Part shown: one piece after another, positions 1-6,322 of the stretch
How the letters are laid out: each line of letters starts with the position of its first letter
How positions within the stretch are numbered: the first letter of the stretch is position 1
Assembly: GCF_004354015.1 (NCBI RefSeq)
Contig: NZ_SMRU01000040.1
Span: 436 to 34,334, forward strand
Length of the DNA: 33,899 nucleotides
Origin: Arthrobacter terricola
GTDB lineage: Bacteria; Actinomycetota; Actinomycetes; Actinomycetales; Micrococcaceae
Direction: 5' to 3'
Notes under the pieces: generated by a model
What the model saw: only the letters and a program-made list of their open reading frames with translations
The model's database searches: none
What the model was told of the DNA's origin: nothing
Translations under genes and position numbers: made by a program

Positions 1-177
1 GTCGCTGCCGCGACAGTAGGAGCATGACAACGCATGATCTAGCAGCTAAGCCGGGCGCAGAGAAGTAACGGATACTCCTCGGCGTGAGCCATAGTCGACC
101 ATCACGATGGCGACAGGCGGCGGCCAGCTAGCCAATGGGCCAGCTGGCCGCCAATCGGCTGTTCAAGGAAGGGAACT
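1..177. other. Upstream region of the LysR-type gene with an inverted repeat
   Basis: No gene is supported here. The notable structure is a perfect 11-bp inverted repeat, arms 119-129 and 142-152, with a 12-base spacer. It ends 25 bases before the GTG start of the regulator. LysR-type proteins often bind interrupted dyads near their own promoters, so an autoregulatory site is plausible. A transcript hairpin is also possible, but no T-run follows. Confidence 0.35.
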
Positions 178-1158
178 GTGGACACGCGGAAGTTGGAGTA
201 TTTTGTCACGATCGTGGACGCCGGAAGTATCACGAAGGCCGCATCGGCTCTCCACGTCGCCCAACCGGCGCTCAGTCAACAGGTTTCAGTCCTTGAGAAA
301 GAACTCAAACAGCGGCTGCTTATTCGCAGCAAACAAGGCATTGAGCCGACCGCTGCCGGCCACACCCTTTACCGCCACGCCCAGACGATTCTTCGCCTGG
401 TCGAGGAAGCCCGGCAAGACATAGCCAAAGCCGGAGGCGCACCGTCAGGCCACGTTTCAATCGCCATCGCGCCAGATAGCATCGTCCCGAGCCTCACACC
501 GCGAATCGTCCAAGAGGTAAGGAAGCGCTACCCCGACATTTCGCTTCACCTGACAGAGAGCGTCGGCGGGGCATTGAGCGAAGCGGTGAAAAGCGGCAAG
601 CTCGACATGGCCCTCATCTATGAGCCAAGCGAAGCCCGTGGGGTTCGCTTTACCACCATGATCGTCGAGGACCTTCACCTGGTAACCAACCCGGCTGTAG
701 AGATCGCCACCCAGGAAGATGGAACAGTCACGGCAGAAGAAGCCTCAAAAGTGGAGGTGTTTCTTCCCGGCCGCGATCACACGATCCGACAGCTGGTGGA
801 AAAGGTATGGCGTGAAAAGGGCCTCGACCTGCGCCTCGTCGGGGAGGTCGGCTCACTACCGTCATTGGGCAGTCTCCTCCGCGCCAACCTCGGAGCCACT
901 GTGCTCCCCAAGTCGGCCGTCGAGGCTCTGTTCCCGGGGCAGGGCTTCACCTCCCATCGGATCGTCAGTCCGTCACTGCAAAGCAAAATCGCATTGTGCA
1001 CGGCCAATCATGATCCCCTCTCCGAAGCCGCCTCCGCAGTGCTCGTAATCCTCCGGGAAATGCTTCATGAGCAGCTGTTGGCACAGTTCCAACACGAGCC
1101 AACGCCGGCCGGCGGTCTCGCGTACCTCAGTTCACCGCCTGAACAGATTCTTCCCTAG
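178..1158 (+). CDS. LysR-type transcriptional regulator
   Basis: This 326-residue protein has the typical length and layout of a LysR-type regulator. Residues 1 to about 60 form the winged HTH, with the family pattern FVTIVDAGSITKAASALHV followed by QPALSQQ. A linker helix follows, and then a two-lobed effector-binding domain from about residue 90 to 295. Such proteins act as cytoplasmic DNA-binding activators or repressors controlled by a small molecule. The GTG start is chosen because an AAGGAAGG ribosome binding site lies just upstream. The next gene on this strand is far away, so the target may be the regulator itself or a divergent gene left of the window. The effector cannot be deduced. 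The last 30 residues are rich in proline and serine and look like a disordered extension. Confidence 0.93.
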   Translation: MDTRKLEYFVTIVDAGSITKAASALHVAQPALSQQVSVLEKELKQRLLIRSKQGIEPTAAGHTLYRHAQTILRLVEEARQDIAKAGGAPSGHVSIAIAPDSIVPSLTPRIVQEVRKRYPDISLHLTESVGGALSEAVKSGKLDMALIYEPSEARGVRFTTMIVEDLHLVTNPAVEIATQEDGTVTAEEASKVEVFLPGRDHTIRQLVEKVWREKGLDLRLVGEVGSLPSLGSLLRANLGATVLPKSAVEALFPGQGFTSHRIVSPSLQSKIALCTANHDPLSEAASAVLVILREMLHEQLLAQFQHEPTPAGGLAYLSSPPEQILP

Positions 1159-1192
1159 AAACTCGGCGGGTCTACAGGCCATCCGAAGAACG

Positions 1193-1453
1193 CTACCTGC
1201 CCTCCCAGGGGAAGCGTTCAACACGCATCAACCCTTCCCGAATCTCCCTGGCCCGGGGTTCAAGCCCAAGGTCGGGGAGATGCCCCAATCCGTAAGTGAG
1301 CCACATCTCCCCGAATTCTCTCTGCTGGCGCGACAGGCTGGACTTCCTGGACAGATCCAGCGCCCGCAAGACTCGGACGCGGGGCGTCGCCCGCCCATCG
1401 AACCATCCCTGGATCAGCTCCACGACCACCTGAATAACGATCTCCGCAATCAT
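1193..1453 (-). CDS. Small hypothetical protein
   Basis: An 86-residue ORF starts at an ATG preceded by GGAG at good spacing. It begins with a hydrophobic stretch (MIAEIVIQVVVELIQGWF), which could be a short membrane helix or amphipathic segment, followed by a basic and then mixed helical region that includes REFGEMWLTYGLGHLP. Composition and ribosome binding site look like those of a genuine actinobacterial small protein, but I do not recognise a family. It lies between the 3' end of the LysR-type gene and the decayed IS481 element, so its own promoter may have been displaced by the insertion. The overlapping plus-strand frame looks like a shadow. Confidence 0.5.
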   Translation of the reverse strand: MIAEIVIQVVVELIQGWFDGRATPRVRVLRALDLSRKSSLSRQQREFGEMWLTYGLGHLPDLGLEPRAREIREGLMRVERFPWEGR

Positions 1454-1502
1454 GTCACCAACTCCAATTCGGGCGACGCCACGGTCCGCCCAGGACAATT
1501 AT

Positions 1503-2256
1503 CTATGCAGCCTCGACCATATTGAGCCTGGAAGCGCAGAACCCGTTGTTGTGCTTGGGCGTGTACGGCTTCGTCCGCCGATGCTCGGCACCATCCAGGG
1601 CAGCCGCGAACGCTTTGGAGCGGTAGCAGGAGCCATTGTCGGTGATGATCCGCTCGATCTTCACGATCCCGTGCTTGACGCACCAATCGCGGGCGCGATT
1701 CAAGAATGCGACGGCGGTGGGACCCTGCTCGTTCTCGAGCGGCTCGATGTTTGCCAGGCGCGTGTGCCCGTCGATCGCGGAGTGCAGGTACGCGTAACCG
1801 GCTCGCGCCCCCGCGTGTCTTCGCGCGGGCTGCGGCCTTGGCCTCGGGGCTGTCTTGCCGTGCGCGCGCCAGCCGCCGCCGTCGGGGATGCGCCCGACCT
1901 TCTTCACGTCCAGGTGGATCATGTGACCGGGATGCTTGGCAACGATCGTCTTGGCCGCCCGGTTCGTCTCGCCGCTCGGGTCGATGAACCGGCGGCGGTT
2001 CAATTCGAGCAGTGTCAGGTGCCGGGTGATCGTGCGCCGGCTGGCTCGGGTTCCGTTCTCGCGGAGCTCGAAGGCGATGCGGGAAGCGGTCAAGCAGCCC
2101 GAGTTCGCCGAACTTCCGATAGCGGGTCACCCACTTCGACGCGGTGGCCCGCGGGATGCCCATCTCGGCGGCCACGTGCGCGATCGGCCGGGTGCGGCAG
2201 CGCTCGACAAGGCGCTTGCGACCCTCGGGAGTCAGCGGCGCGTTCTTGTGCGTCAT
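1503..2256 (-). pseudogene. IS481-family transposase, decayed
   Basis: The ATG at 2256 begins an IS481-type N-terminus: an HTH with MTHKNAPLTPEGRKRL and later KWVTRYRKFGELGLLD. Right after GLLD, near 2085-2097, the frame breaks. The rest continues in another frame (SRIAFELRENG) into the DDE integrase core, with the first Asp in HLDVKK and the second in ITDNGSCYRS. About 25-30 residues normally found between these two blocks are missing, so the break is an internal deletion with a frameshift. The C-terminus diverges after TPKHNNGF, where family members carry the VER segment with the catalytic Glu. The element is therefore inactive. IS481 transposases work by cut-and-paste on short terminal inverted repeats. 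Confidence 0.85.
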
Positions 2257-2326
2257 CTTGTCGGCCGTGCTCCTGGGTACTCGAGTGTGTGTCCGGGGTG
2301 GGAATGACCGAGACGTTGCCGGGACA
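1503..2326 (-). mobile_element. IS481-family insertion sequence remnant
   Basis: The transposase pseudogene is preceded on its own strand by about 70 bases ending in TGTCCCGGCAACGTC (reading inward from 2326). This fits the TG-starting terminal repeats of IS481 elements. The opposite end is lost: the transposase frame stops early at 1503 and no matching repeat is visible next to it. The outer end at 2326 lies only 7 bases from the stop codon of the SDR C-terminal fragment (2334-2432), so the IS probably landed just downstream of that gene. The terminal repeat assignment is inferred. Confidence 0.55.
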
Positions 2327-2333
2327 CGCAAGC

Positions 2334-2432
2334 TCAGTCGCGTGGCAGGCCGGTGGCGCGCGTGATCAGCGCGTCGAACTGGCGATCGGAGAGAATGTTG
2401 CGGGCGGCGATGAGCGGTTTCGCGCCGAATCC
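2334..2432 (-). pseudogene. C-terminal fragment of a short-chain dehydrogenase
   Basis: The minus strand reads GFGAKPLIAARNILSDRQ and continues FDALITRATGLPRD, then stops at 2334-2336. This matches the C-terminus I know for classical SDR proteins of the type whose body is found at 11590-12280, where the sequence RPKTRYAV normally continues directly into GFGAKPL. The body is broken exactly after RYAV. The two pieces are on the same strand and in the right order, so this is the displaced tail of that gene, separated by about 9.16 kb of inserted DNA. It has no start codon or promoter of its own and is not expected to be expressed as a protein. Confidence 0.75.
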
Positions 2433-2439
2433 TATCCCG
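2433..2439 (+). repeat. Candidate left terminal repeat of the element
   Basis: TATCCCG begins directly after the last base attributable to the SDR tail. It pairs, with one mismatch, with the inverted TTTCCCG at the right end. A 7-bp match is short, so its support comes mainly from its position at the break in SDR homology. Confidence 0.4.
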
Positions 2440-2537
2440 AATCCCGTCAGTTCTCACGGAAGAACAGACGGTCATGTTCCGCGCGGATATACGCCAATCT
2501 CCCCCGCTTCGGACCTAGTGCAGATGTTTGACATATT

Positions 2538-2572
2538 TTCATGATTCCTGAACCTTCCGTGATATTCATGAT
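2538..2572. promoter_or_regulatory. TTCATGAT direct repeats before the integrase gene
   Basis: Two identical TTCATGAT copies lie at 2538-2545 and 2565-2572, 27 bases apart, in an AT-rich patch unlike the surrounding GC-rich DNA. They lie upstream of the preferred integrase start at 2607. They could be operators for the Xre-type protein encoded two genes later or recombinase arm sites. This is inferred from position only. Confidence 0.35.
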
Positions 2573-2606
2573 CAGTGCGGAGTATTGTCGAACCCAGGGA
2601 CGCGTG

Positions 2607-3686
2607 ATGGTGCTTGCTTCCGTCCGCTCCATCGGGTTCAGCAGGGCTCTGCGTTCGTCCCAGGACGAGGAGGACTTTGAACAGGAACTGGTCGATCAGT
2701 TTGCCCTTGCCCAAATCGGCTCGGGCGTCACGGACGGATTCGTCAGGACCGAGCGTTCTGTGATCTTTGAGTTCGCCCGTTTCATTGGGCAGCCTCTTTG
2801 GACGGCCTCGCCGTCTGATGCCGACCGGTTCCTGACCCATCTGCGGCATGAACGGCAACAAGCGCGGTCCACCCGGGAAAGCAAGACCGGTACGCTTGCC
2901 AGGTTCTTCGACTTCCTGATCGCCCGATATCAGGGTGACATCCATGCCCTGACCGGATACGTGGTCACGCAGCCTATTGACGAGTTCAATCGCCCCTCCA
3001 GCTCGTCGTTCGTGGCTACCCGGATCCCGCCCAGCGACCCGGAGGTTGAGGCTCTCTTCACGCAGTGGCGTGATGCTTTGCCCGATGCACGAAAGTACCT
3101 GCCCGCTGCCCGCGATTATCTTGCGGCCTCGTTGTGGCGCCGCGCAGGGCTGCGGATCAACGAGACGGTGATGCTCGATATCAAGGACTGGCGCCCCGAT
3201 CTCGGTGAGCACGGCAAGCTCCATGTCAGGTTCGGGAAGGGCAGCCGCGGCCGCGGCCCGAAACCGCGCATTGTTCCTGCGATCAATTCCGTCGACACGT
3301 TGCTGGAGTGGTGGTTGACGGACGTGCGCCACCAGTTCGGCGATGATTACCTGAATCCGAACGCGCCGCTGTTTCCGAGTGAGCGGCGCGATCGGCATAC
3401 CGGAGGCCGCGCACGGGCCGGTGATGATGCGCTGCGGGACGGGCTGGCCGACGCGGTCCAGCGTTGGCTGCCGTCGTGGCAGGGACGGCTGAGTCCGCAT
3501 GGACTGCGGCACTACTGCGCGTCGTCCCTCTATGCTCGGGGCTTGGACCTGAAAGCGGTCCAGGAACTGCTCGGACATGAATGGCTGTCGACCACCACCC
3601 GATATATCCACGTCCATGCCGACCACGTCGACCATGCCTGGGCGGTCGCGAACGAACGCGTGGCTGCCCGGCTGACAGGAGAGTGA
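2607..3686 (+). CDS. Tyrosine recombinase (integrase) of the mobile element
   Basis: With the ATG at 2607 the protein has 359 residues. An N-terminal SAM-like core-binding domain (about 25-120) is followed by the catalytic domain (about 150-345). All catalytic positions are visible: R183 in GLRINE, K211 in FGKGSRG, H298xxR301 in LSPHGLRH, H324 in LLGHEW, and the nucleophile Y333 in TTTRYIH. It should cut and rejoin DNA at the element ends through a covalent 3'-phosphotyrosine. The start at 2607 has AGGGA upstream; in-frame ATGs at 2541 and 2568 overlap the direct repeats and lack a ribosome binding site. Only four bases separate its stop from the next gene, which indicates an operon. Confidence 0.93.
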   Translation: MVLASVRSIGFSRALRSSQDEEDFEQELVDQFALAQIGSGVTDGFVRTERSVIFEFARFIGQPLWTASPSDADRFLTHLRHERQQARSTRESKTGTLARFFDFLIARYQGDIHALTGYVVTQPIDEFNRPSSSSFVATRIPPSDPEVEALFTQWRDALPDARKYLPAARDYLAASLWRRAGLRINETVMLDIKDWRPDLGEHGKLHVRFGKGSRGRGPKPRIVPAINSVDTLLEWWLTDVRHQFGDDYLNPNAPLFPSERRDRHTGGRARAGDDALRDGLADAVQRWLPSWQGRLSPHGLRHYCASSLYARGLDLKAVQELLGHEWLSTTTRYIHVHADHVDHAWAVANERVAARLTGE

Positions 3687-3690
3687 CACA

Positions 3691-4011
3691 ATGCGTTGGA
3701 ATCTACGAATGGTCGCCGCGGAGCGCGGGATCTGGAAATCGACAGAGCTGCGTCGTCGGCTTGCCGATGCCGGCCTGGAGATCAGCACGGGCAAAATGTC
3801 CGGGCTCTGGACCGGGACACCGACCACGATCCGGCTCGAAGACCTCGACGTCATCTGCGCAGTGCTCAACTGCTCACCCACGGAGCTGCTGATATGCGAA
3901 CCTGAGAAGGTTGCCGCGGCACGCCCGAAGCTGGCCGAAGCCTCATCAGCCGGAGCCCCGCCGGCGGTGGTTCCCCGGCTCGGGCGCAACCGCTCCAAAC
4001 CTCCGGCGTGA
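3691..4011 (+). CDS. Xre/Cro-type HTH protein
   Basis: This 106-residue protein has a compact Cro/C1-like helix-turn-helix in residues 1 to about 68. The pattern is a first helix MRWNLRMVAAERGIW, then ELRRRLADAGLEIS, the recognition region GKMSGLWTGTPTTIRLEDL, and the closing VICAVLNCSPTELL typical of the family. The remaining 35 residues are rich in Ala and Pro and probably disordered. A ribosome binding site AGGAGA precedes the ATG. The gene starts four bases after the integrase stop, and its own stop overlaps the GTG of the next gene, so all three are probably co-translated. It may repress the trio's promoter or assist as a directionality factor; neither is shown by the sequence. Confidence 0.85.
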   Translation: MRWNLRMVAAERGIWKSTELRRRLADAGLEISTGKMSGLWTGTPTTIRLEDLDVICAVLNCSPTELLICEPEKVAAARPKLAEASSAGAPPAVVPRLGRNRSKPPA

Positions 4012-5720
4012 GGGGATCCAGCGAGCCGCGCCCCTGCAGCGTCTGTGGCCTGCAGCCGGTCGCATGGAGCTACCCGCGCCGGACGAAGTTCTGCTACGAC
4101 TGCATGCCCGGCGGCCCGTTCGTCCCGCCGCCGTGCCGGCGTTGCGCGCGCACTGATGGCTACTACTCCGCAGGGCTTTGTGACCGCTGCCATCGCAGCG
4201 CACCTCAACCGGTGTCCTCGTGCAGGGACTGCCACGCCTGGGGTGTGGGAAGGATCAACCAGTGGCTCTGCAAGGCCTGCAAGTTCTGGCGAAAAAAGTA
4301 CGCCGAAGGAACCTGCCGGGCCTGCGGCATGGTGGTTGCCGTCAATGACGATCAGGCGTGCCGGCTCTGCTGGAACCAATTCATCGCCGCCGGAGGGAGG
4401 AAAAACGGAGCCGACCTGCTGGCAGCCAACAGATTCGGCCAGCAGCTGTTCCTGGCCAACCTCCGCCACGCCAGTGCAGGGCAACGGCTCGGCACCCGGC
4501 GGCAACGCCGAACACAACCCGCTACCGAACCGGTCCCGACCTTCACGGCTGTCACCCACCGCCAGCTCGTACTGTTCCCCGCAACGCGCGACGTGAAGAA
4601 CGGCCGAATCCACGGGTTCCCCGCTCCGGCCGAACCGGCAATGGCCGCCTTCCTGGAGGAGTTCCTCATCGGCCACGCCCAAAAGCACGGGTGGAGCCAT
4701 ACTGCAACCAAGGGCGCCCGCCGCGGACTCACCATCGCCCTCGGCCTGCAAGACACACCAGGCGCGCCCCTGCGCGCCACCGACATCCTCGGCCTGCAGC
4801 AAATCGGAACCAATACCTTGCGGCTGCTGGAAGTGTGTGCGGCAGCAGGCCTGCTCGAGGACGACCGCGAACCCGCCGTGGACAAGTGGTTCAACACCGC
4901 CGTCGCAGAGTTGCCCGAACAAATGCGCAGCGAGCTCAGCCGCTGGTACGCGGTGATGACCAATGGCAGCAGCACCCCTCCCCGCAGCAAGCCCCGGTCG
5001 GAACAAACCATCCGCCTGTACCTGCGCTGGTCCCTGCCGGCCCTGCACGCCTGGGCTGCGTCCGGACACACCACCCTCCGCGAACTCACCACGGAAGACG
5101 TCAGGGATGTCCTCCCCGGCTCCGGCAACCCCCGCGCCAGAATGGGGCAGGGACTGCGCTGCCTGTTCCGCGTCCTCAAAAGCCACCGCGTCATCTTCTT
5201 CAACCCGATCGGCCGGATACGCACCGGCACCCACGAAACCCGACACCCCATGCCCATGCCCGCAGCCGTGCTGCGCGAAGCGTTCAACTCCGAGGACCCG
5301 GCCCGGGCCGCCCTCACAGCGATCGTGGCCTTCCACGGGCTGCGATCCGGCCAGCTGCGCAAGCTGCAACTGACCGACATCCACGACGGGCGCCTCCACC
5401 TCCAGGACCGCACCATCCCGCTTCCGCAGCCGGTCCGGGACCGCCTGGCTGCCTGGCTGTCCTACCGGGAACACCGCTGGCCCATGACCAGAAACCCCCA
5501 CGTATTCATCAGCAGACGCACCGCGCTCGATACCTCCCCGGTCGGCGTCCAATGGATCACCACCTCCATGGGCATGACGCCTCAGGAAGCCCGCGAAGAC
5601 CGGATCCTCCACGAACTGCACGCAAGCGGCGGCGACCTCCGCCGCCTCTGCGACCTGTTCGGACTCAGCATCGCCGGCGCCAGCCGTTACTCCTTCGTCC
5701 TGACCCACCCGGAACTCTAA
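4008..5720 (+). CDS. Zinc-ribbon protein with degenerate tyrosine-recombinase-like domain
   Basis: This 570-residue protein starts with GTG overlapping the preceding stop (GTGA). Its first 125 residues contain eight CxxC pairs: C10/C13, C29/C32, C43/C46, C58/C61, C72/C75, C88/C91, C103/C106 and C118/C121, enough for four zinc ribbons. After a linker, residues about 205-400 form helical core-binding-like segments. Residues about 415-565 resemble a recombinase catalytic domain: AFHGLRSGQLRKLQL matches the first Arg box (R446) and LRRLCDLFGLS is followed by SRY (Y561). The usual HxxR appears as E527xxE530 and the second His as L553, so strand cleavage is doubtful. It may be an accessory DNA-binding subunit that recognises element ends. 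I know no characterised homologue. Confidence 0.8.
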   Translation: MRGSSEPRPCSVCGLQPVAWSYPRRTKFCYDCMPGGPFVPPPCRRCARTDGYYSAGLCDRCHRSAPQPVSSCRDCHAWGVGRINQWLCKACKFWRKKYAEGTCRACGMVVAVNDDQACRLCWNQFIAAGGRKNGADLLAANRFGQQLFLANLRHASAGQRLGTRRQRRTQPATEPVPTFTAVTHRQLVLFPATRDVKNGRIHGFPAPAEPAMAAFLEEFLIGHAQKHGWSHTATKGARRGLTIALGLQDTPGAPLRATDILGLQQIGTNTLRLLEVCAAAGLLEDDREPAVDKWFNTAVAELPEQMRSELSRWYAVMTNGSSTPPRSKPRSEQTIRLYLRWSLPALHAWAASGHTTLRELTTEDVRDVLPGSGNPRARMGQGLRCLFRVLKSHRVIFFNPIGRIRTGTHETRHPMPMPAAVLREAFNSEDPARAALTAIVAFHGLRSGQLRKLQLTDIHDGRLHLQDRTIPLPQPVRDRLAAWLSYREHRWPMTRNPHVFISRRTALDTSPVGVQWITTSMGMTPQEAREDRILHELHASGGDLRRLCDLFGLSIAGASRYSFVLTHPEL

Positions 5721-6128
5721 CGCCTGACCTTCCCTGCCGGGCTAGCTCCACCGCGCCTGCAGAACTAACGAAGGCCTTCGGCGCCTACTCCCCTGTTCAA
5801 AGCTTTTCGCACTCGGTCGGCCTCCAGACTACTGAGCCCGGGACTCAGCAATCATGCCAGGAGTCTGTCCGGACTTGGCTTCGAAAGCGTAGAACACAGC
5901 TGAGCCAAACCATCTCTTCGATCTGGTCTGGGCTTAATCAGCAAAATAACCACGCCAAGGACCAGTGGGAATCCGGGGCATAAATCAGTTCAAAGCGCCC
6001 GGTGGCGAGCACAAGGAGGAAGACAAAAAGACTGGCGTGACAGGATATCATTGCAGCGATTCAAAGTACTTTGGACTTCCTCAGAAGCGTCCATTCTAAA
6101 TGGCGTTCCACCGTTCAGGGTCGGTAGA
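5721..6128. other. Gene-free stretch between the recombinase trio and the Rhs locus
   Basis: No convincing coding region is seen; the open frames lack coding character. There is a perfect 12-bp palindrome CGAAGGCCTTCG at 5769-5780 and a short hairpin with CTGAG/CTCAG arms near 5831-5847. Either could help end transcription from the trio. The stretch is less GC-rich than its flanks. It separates two convergent transcription units of the element. Confidence 0.4.
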
Positions 6129-6308
6129 TCATTTTCGTGTTCCTCGCCGATCAGGTTTATCCCGCTTCCCTGGACCTCTAAAGACCATGATCACTGATAT
6201 AACCAGGACGACAGCGCAGGCGATCCTGATGTCCAAGGCATCATTTCTGAGGAAGAGGAAGATGCTAAGCGCACACATCAGCCCCCATCCGATTCGCCAA
6301 ATTATCAT
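6129..6308 (-). CDS. Small two-helix membrane protein, candidate Rhs immunity protein
   Basis: A 59-residue ORF starts at the ATG at 6308 with a strong GGAAGGA ribosome binding site. It has two hydrophobic segments, IIWRIGWGLMCALSIFLFL (about 2-20) and IRIACAVVLVISVIMVF (about 27-43). They are joined by a short polar loop, and a strongly basic tail (GKRDKPDRRG) probably faces the cytoplasm. It begins 14 bases after the Rhs stop codon and on the same strand, so the two are probably co-transcribed. Rhs-family polymorphic toxins are typically followed by a small immunity gene, and a membrane protein would suit the hydrophobic Rhs tail. That role is inferred from position; no known family is recognised. 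Confidence 0.65.
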   Translation of the reverse strand: MIIWRIGWGLMCALSIFLFLRNDALDIRIACAVVLVISVIMVFRGPGKRDKPDRRGTRK

Positions 6309-6322
6309 GGGCTCGTCCTTCC

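Noticed and set aside
2472..5708. A 1,078-codon open frame on the minus strand
   Set aside because: It runs antisense to the whole recombinase trio, whose proteins have clear motifs. Its translation is low-complexity Gly/Arg/Ala-rich with no domain, as expected for a shadow in high-GC DNA.
2607..5720. Assignment of the trio to RIT or Tn554-type elements
   Set aside because: RIT elements encode three tyrosine recombinases, and Tn554 has the order tnpA-tnpB-tnpC with two active recombinases. The composition here is different.
4358..5983. A 541-codon plus-strand frame
   Set aside because: It is a Pro/Arg-rich shadow of the zinc-ribbon gene in another frame.
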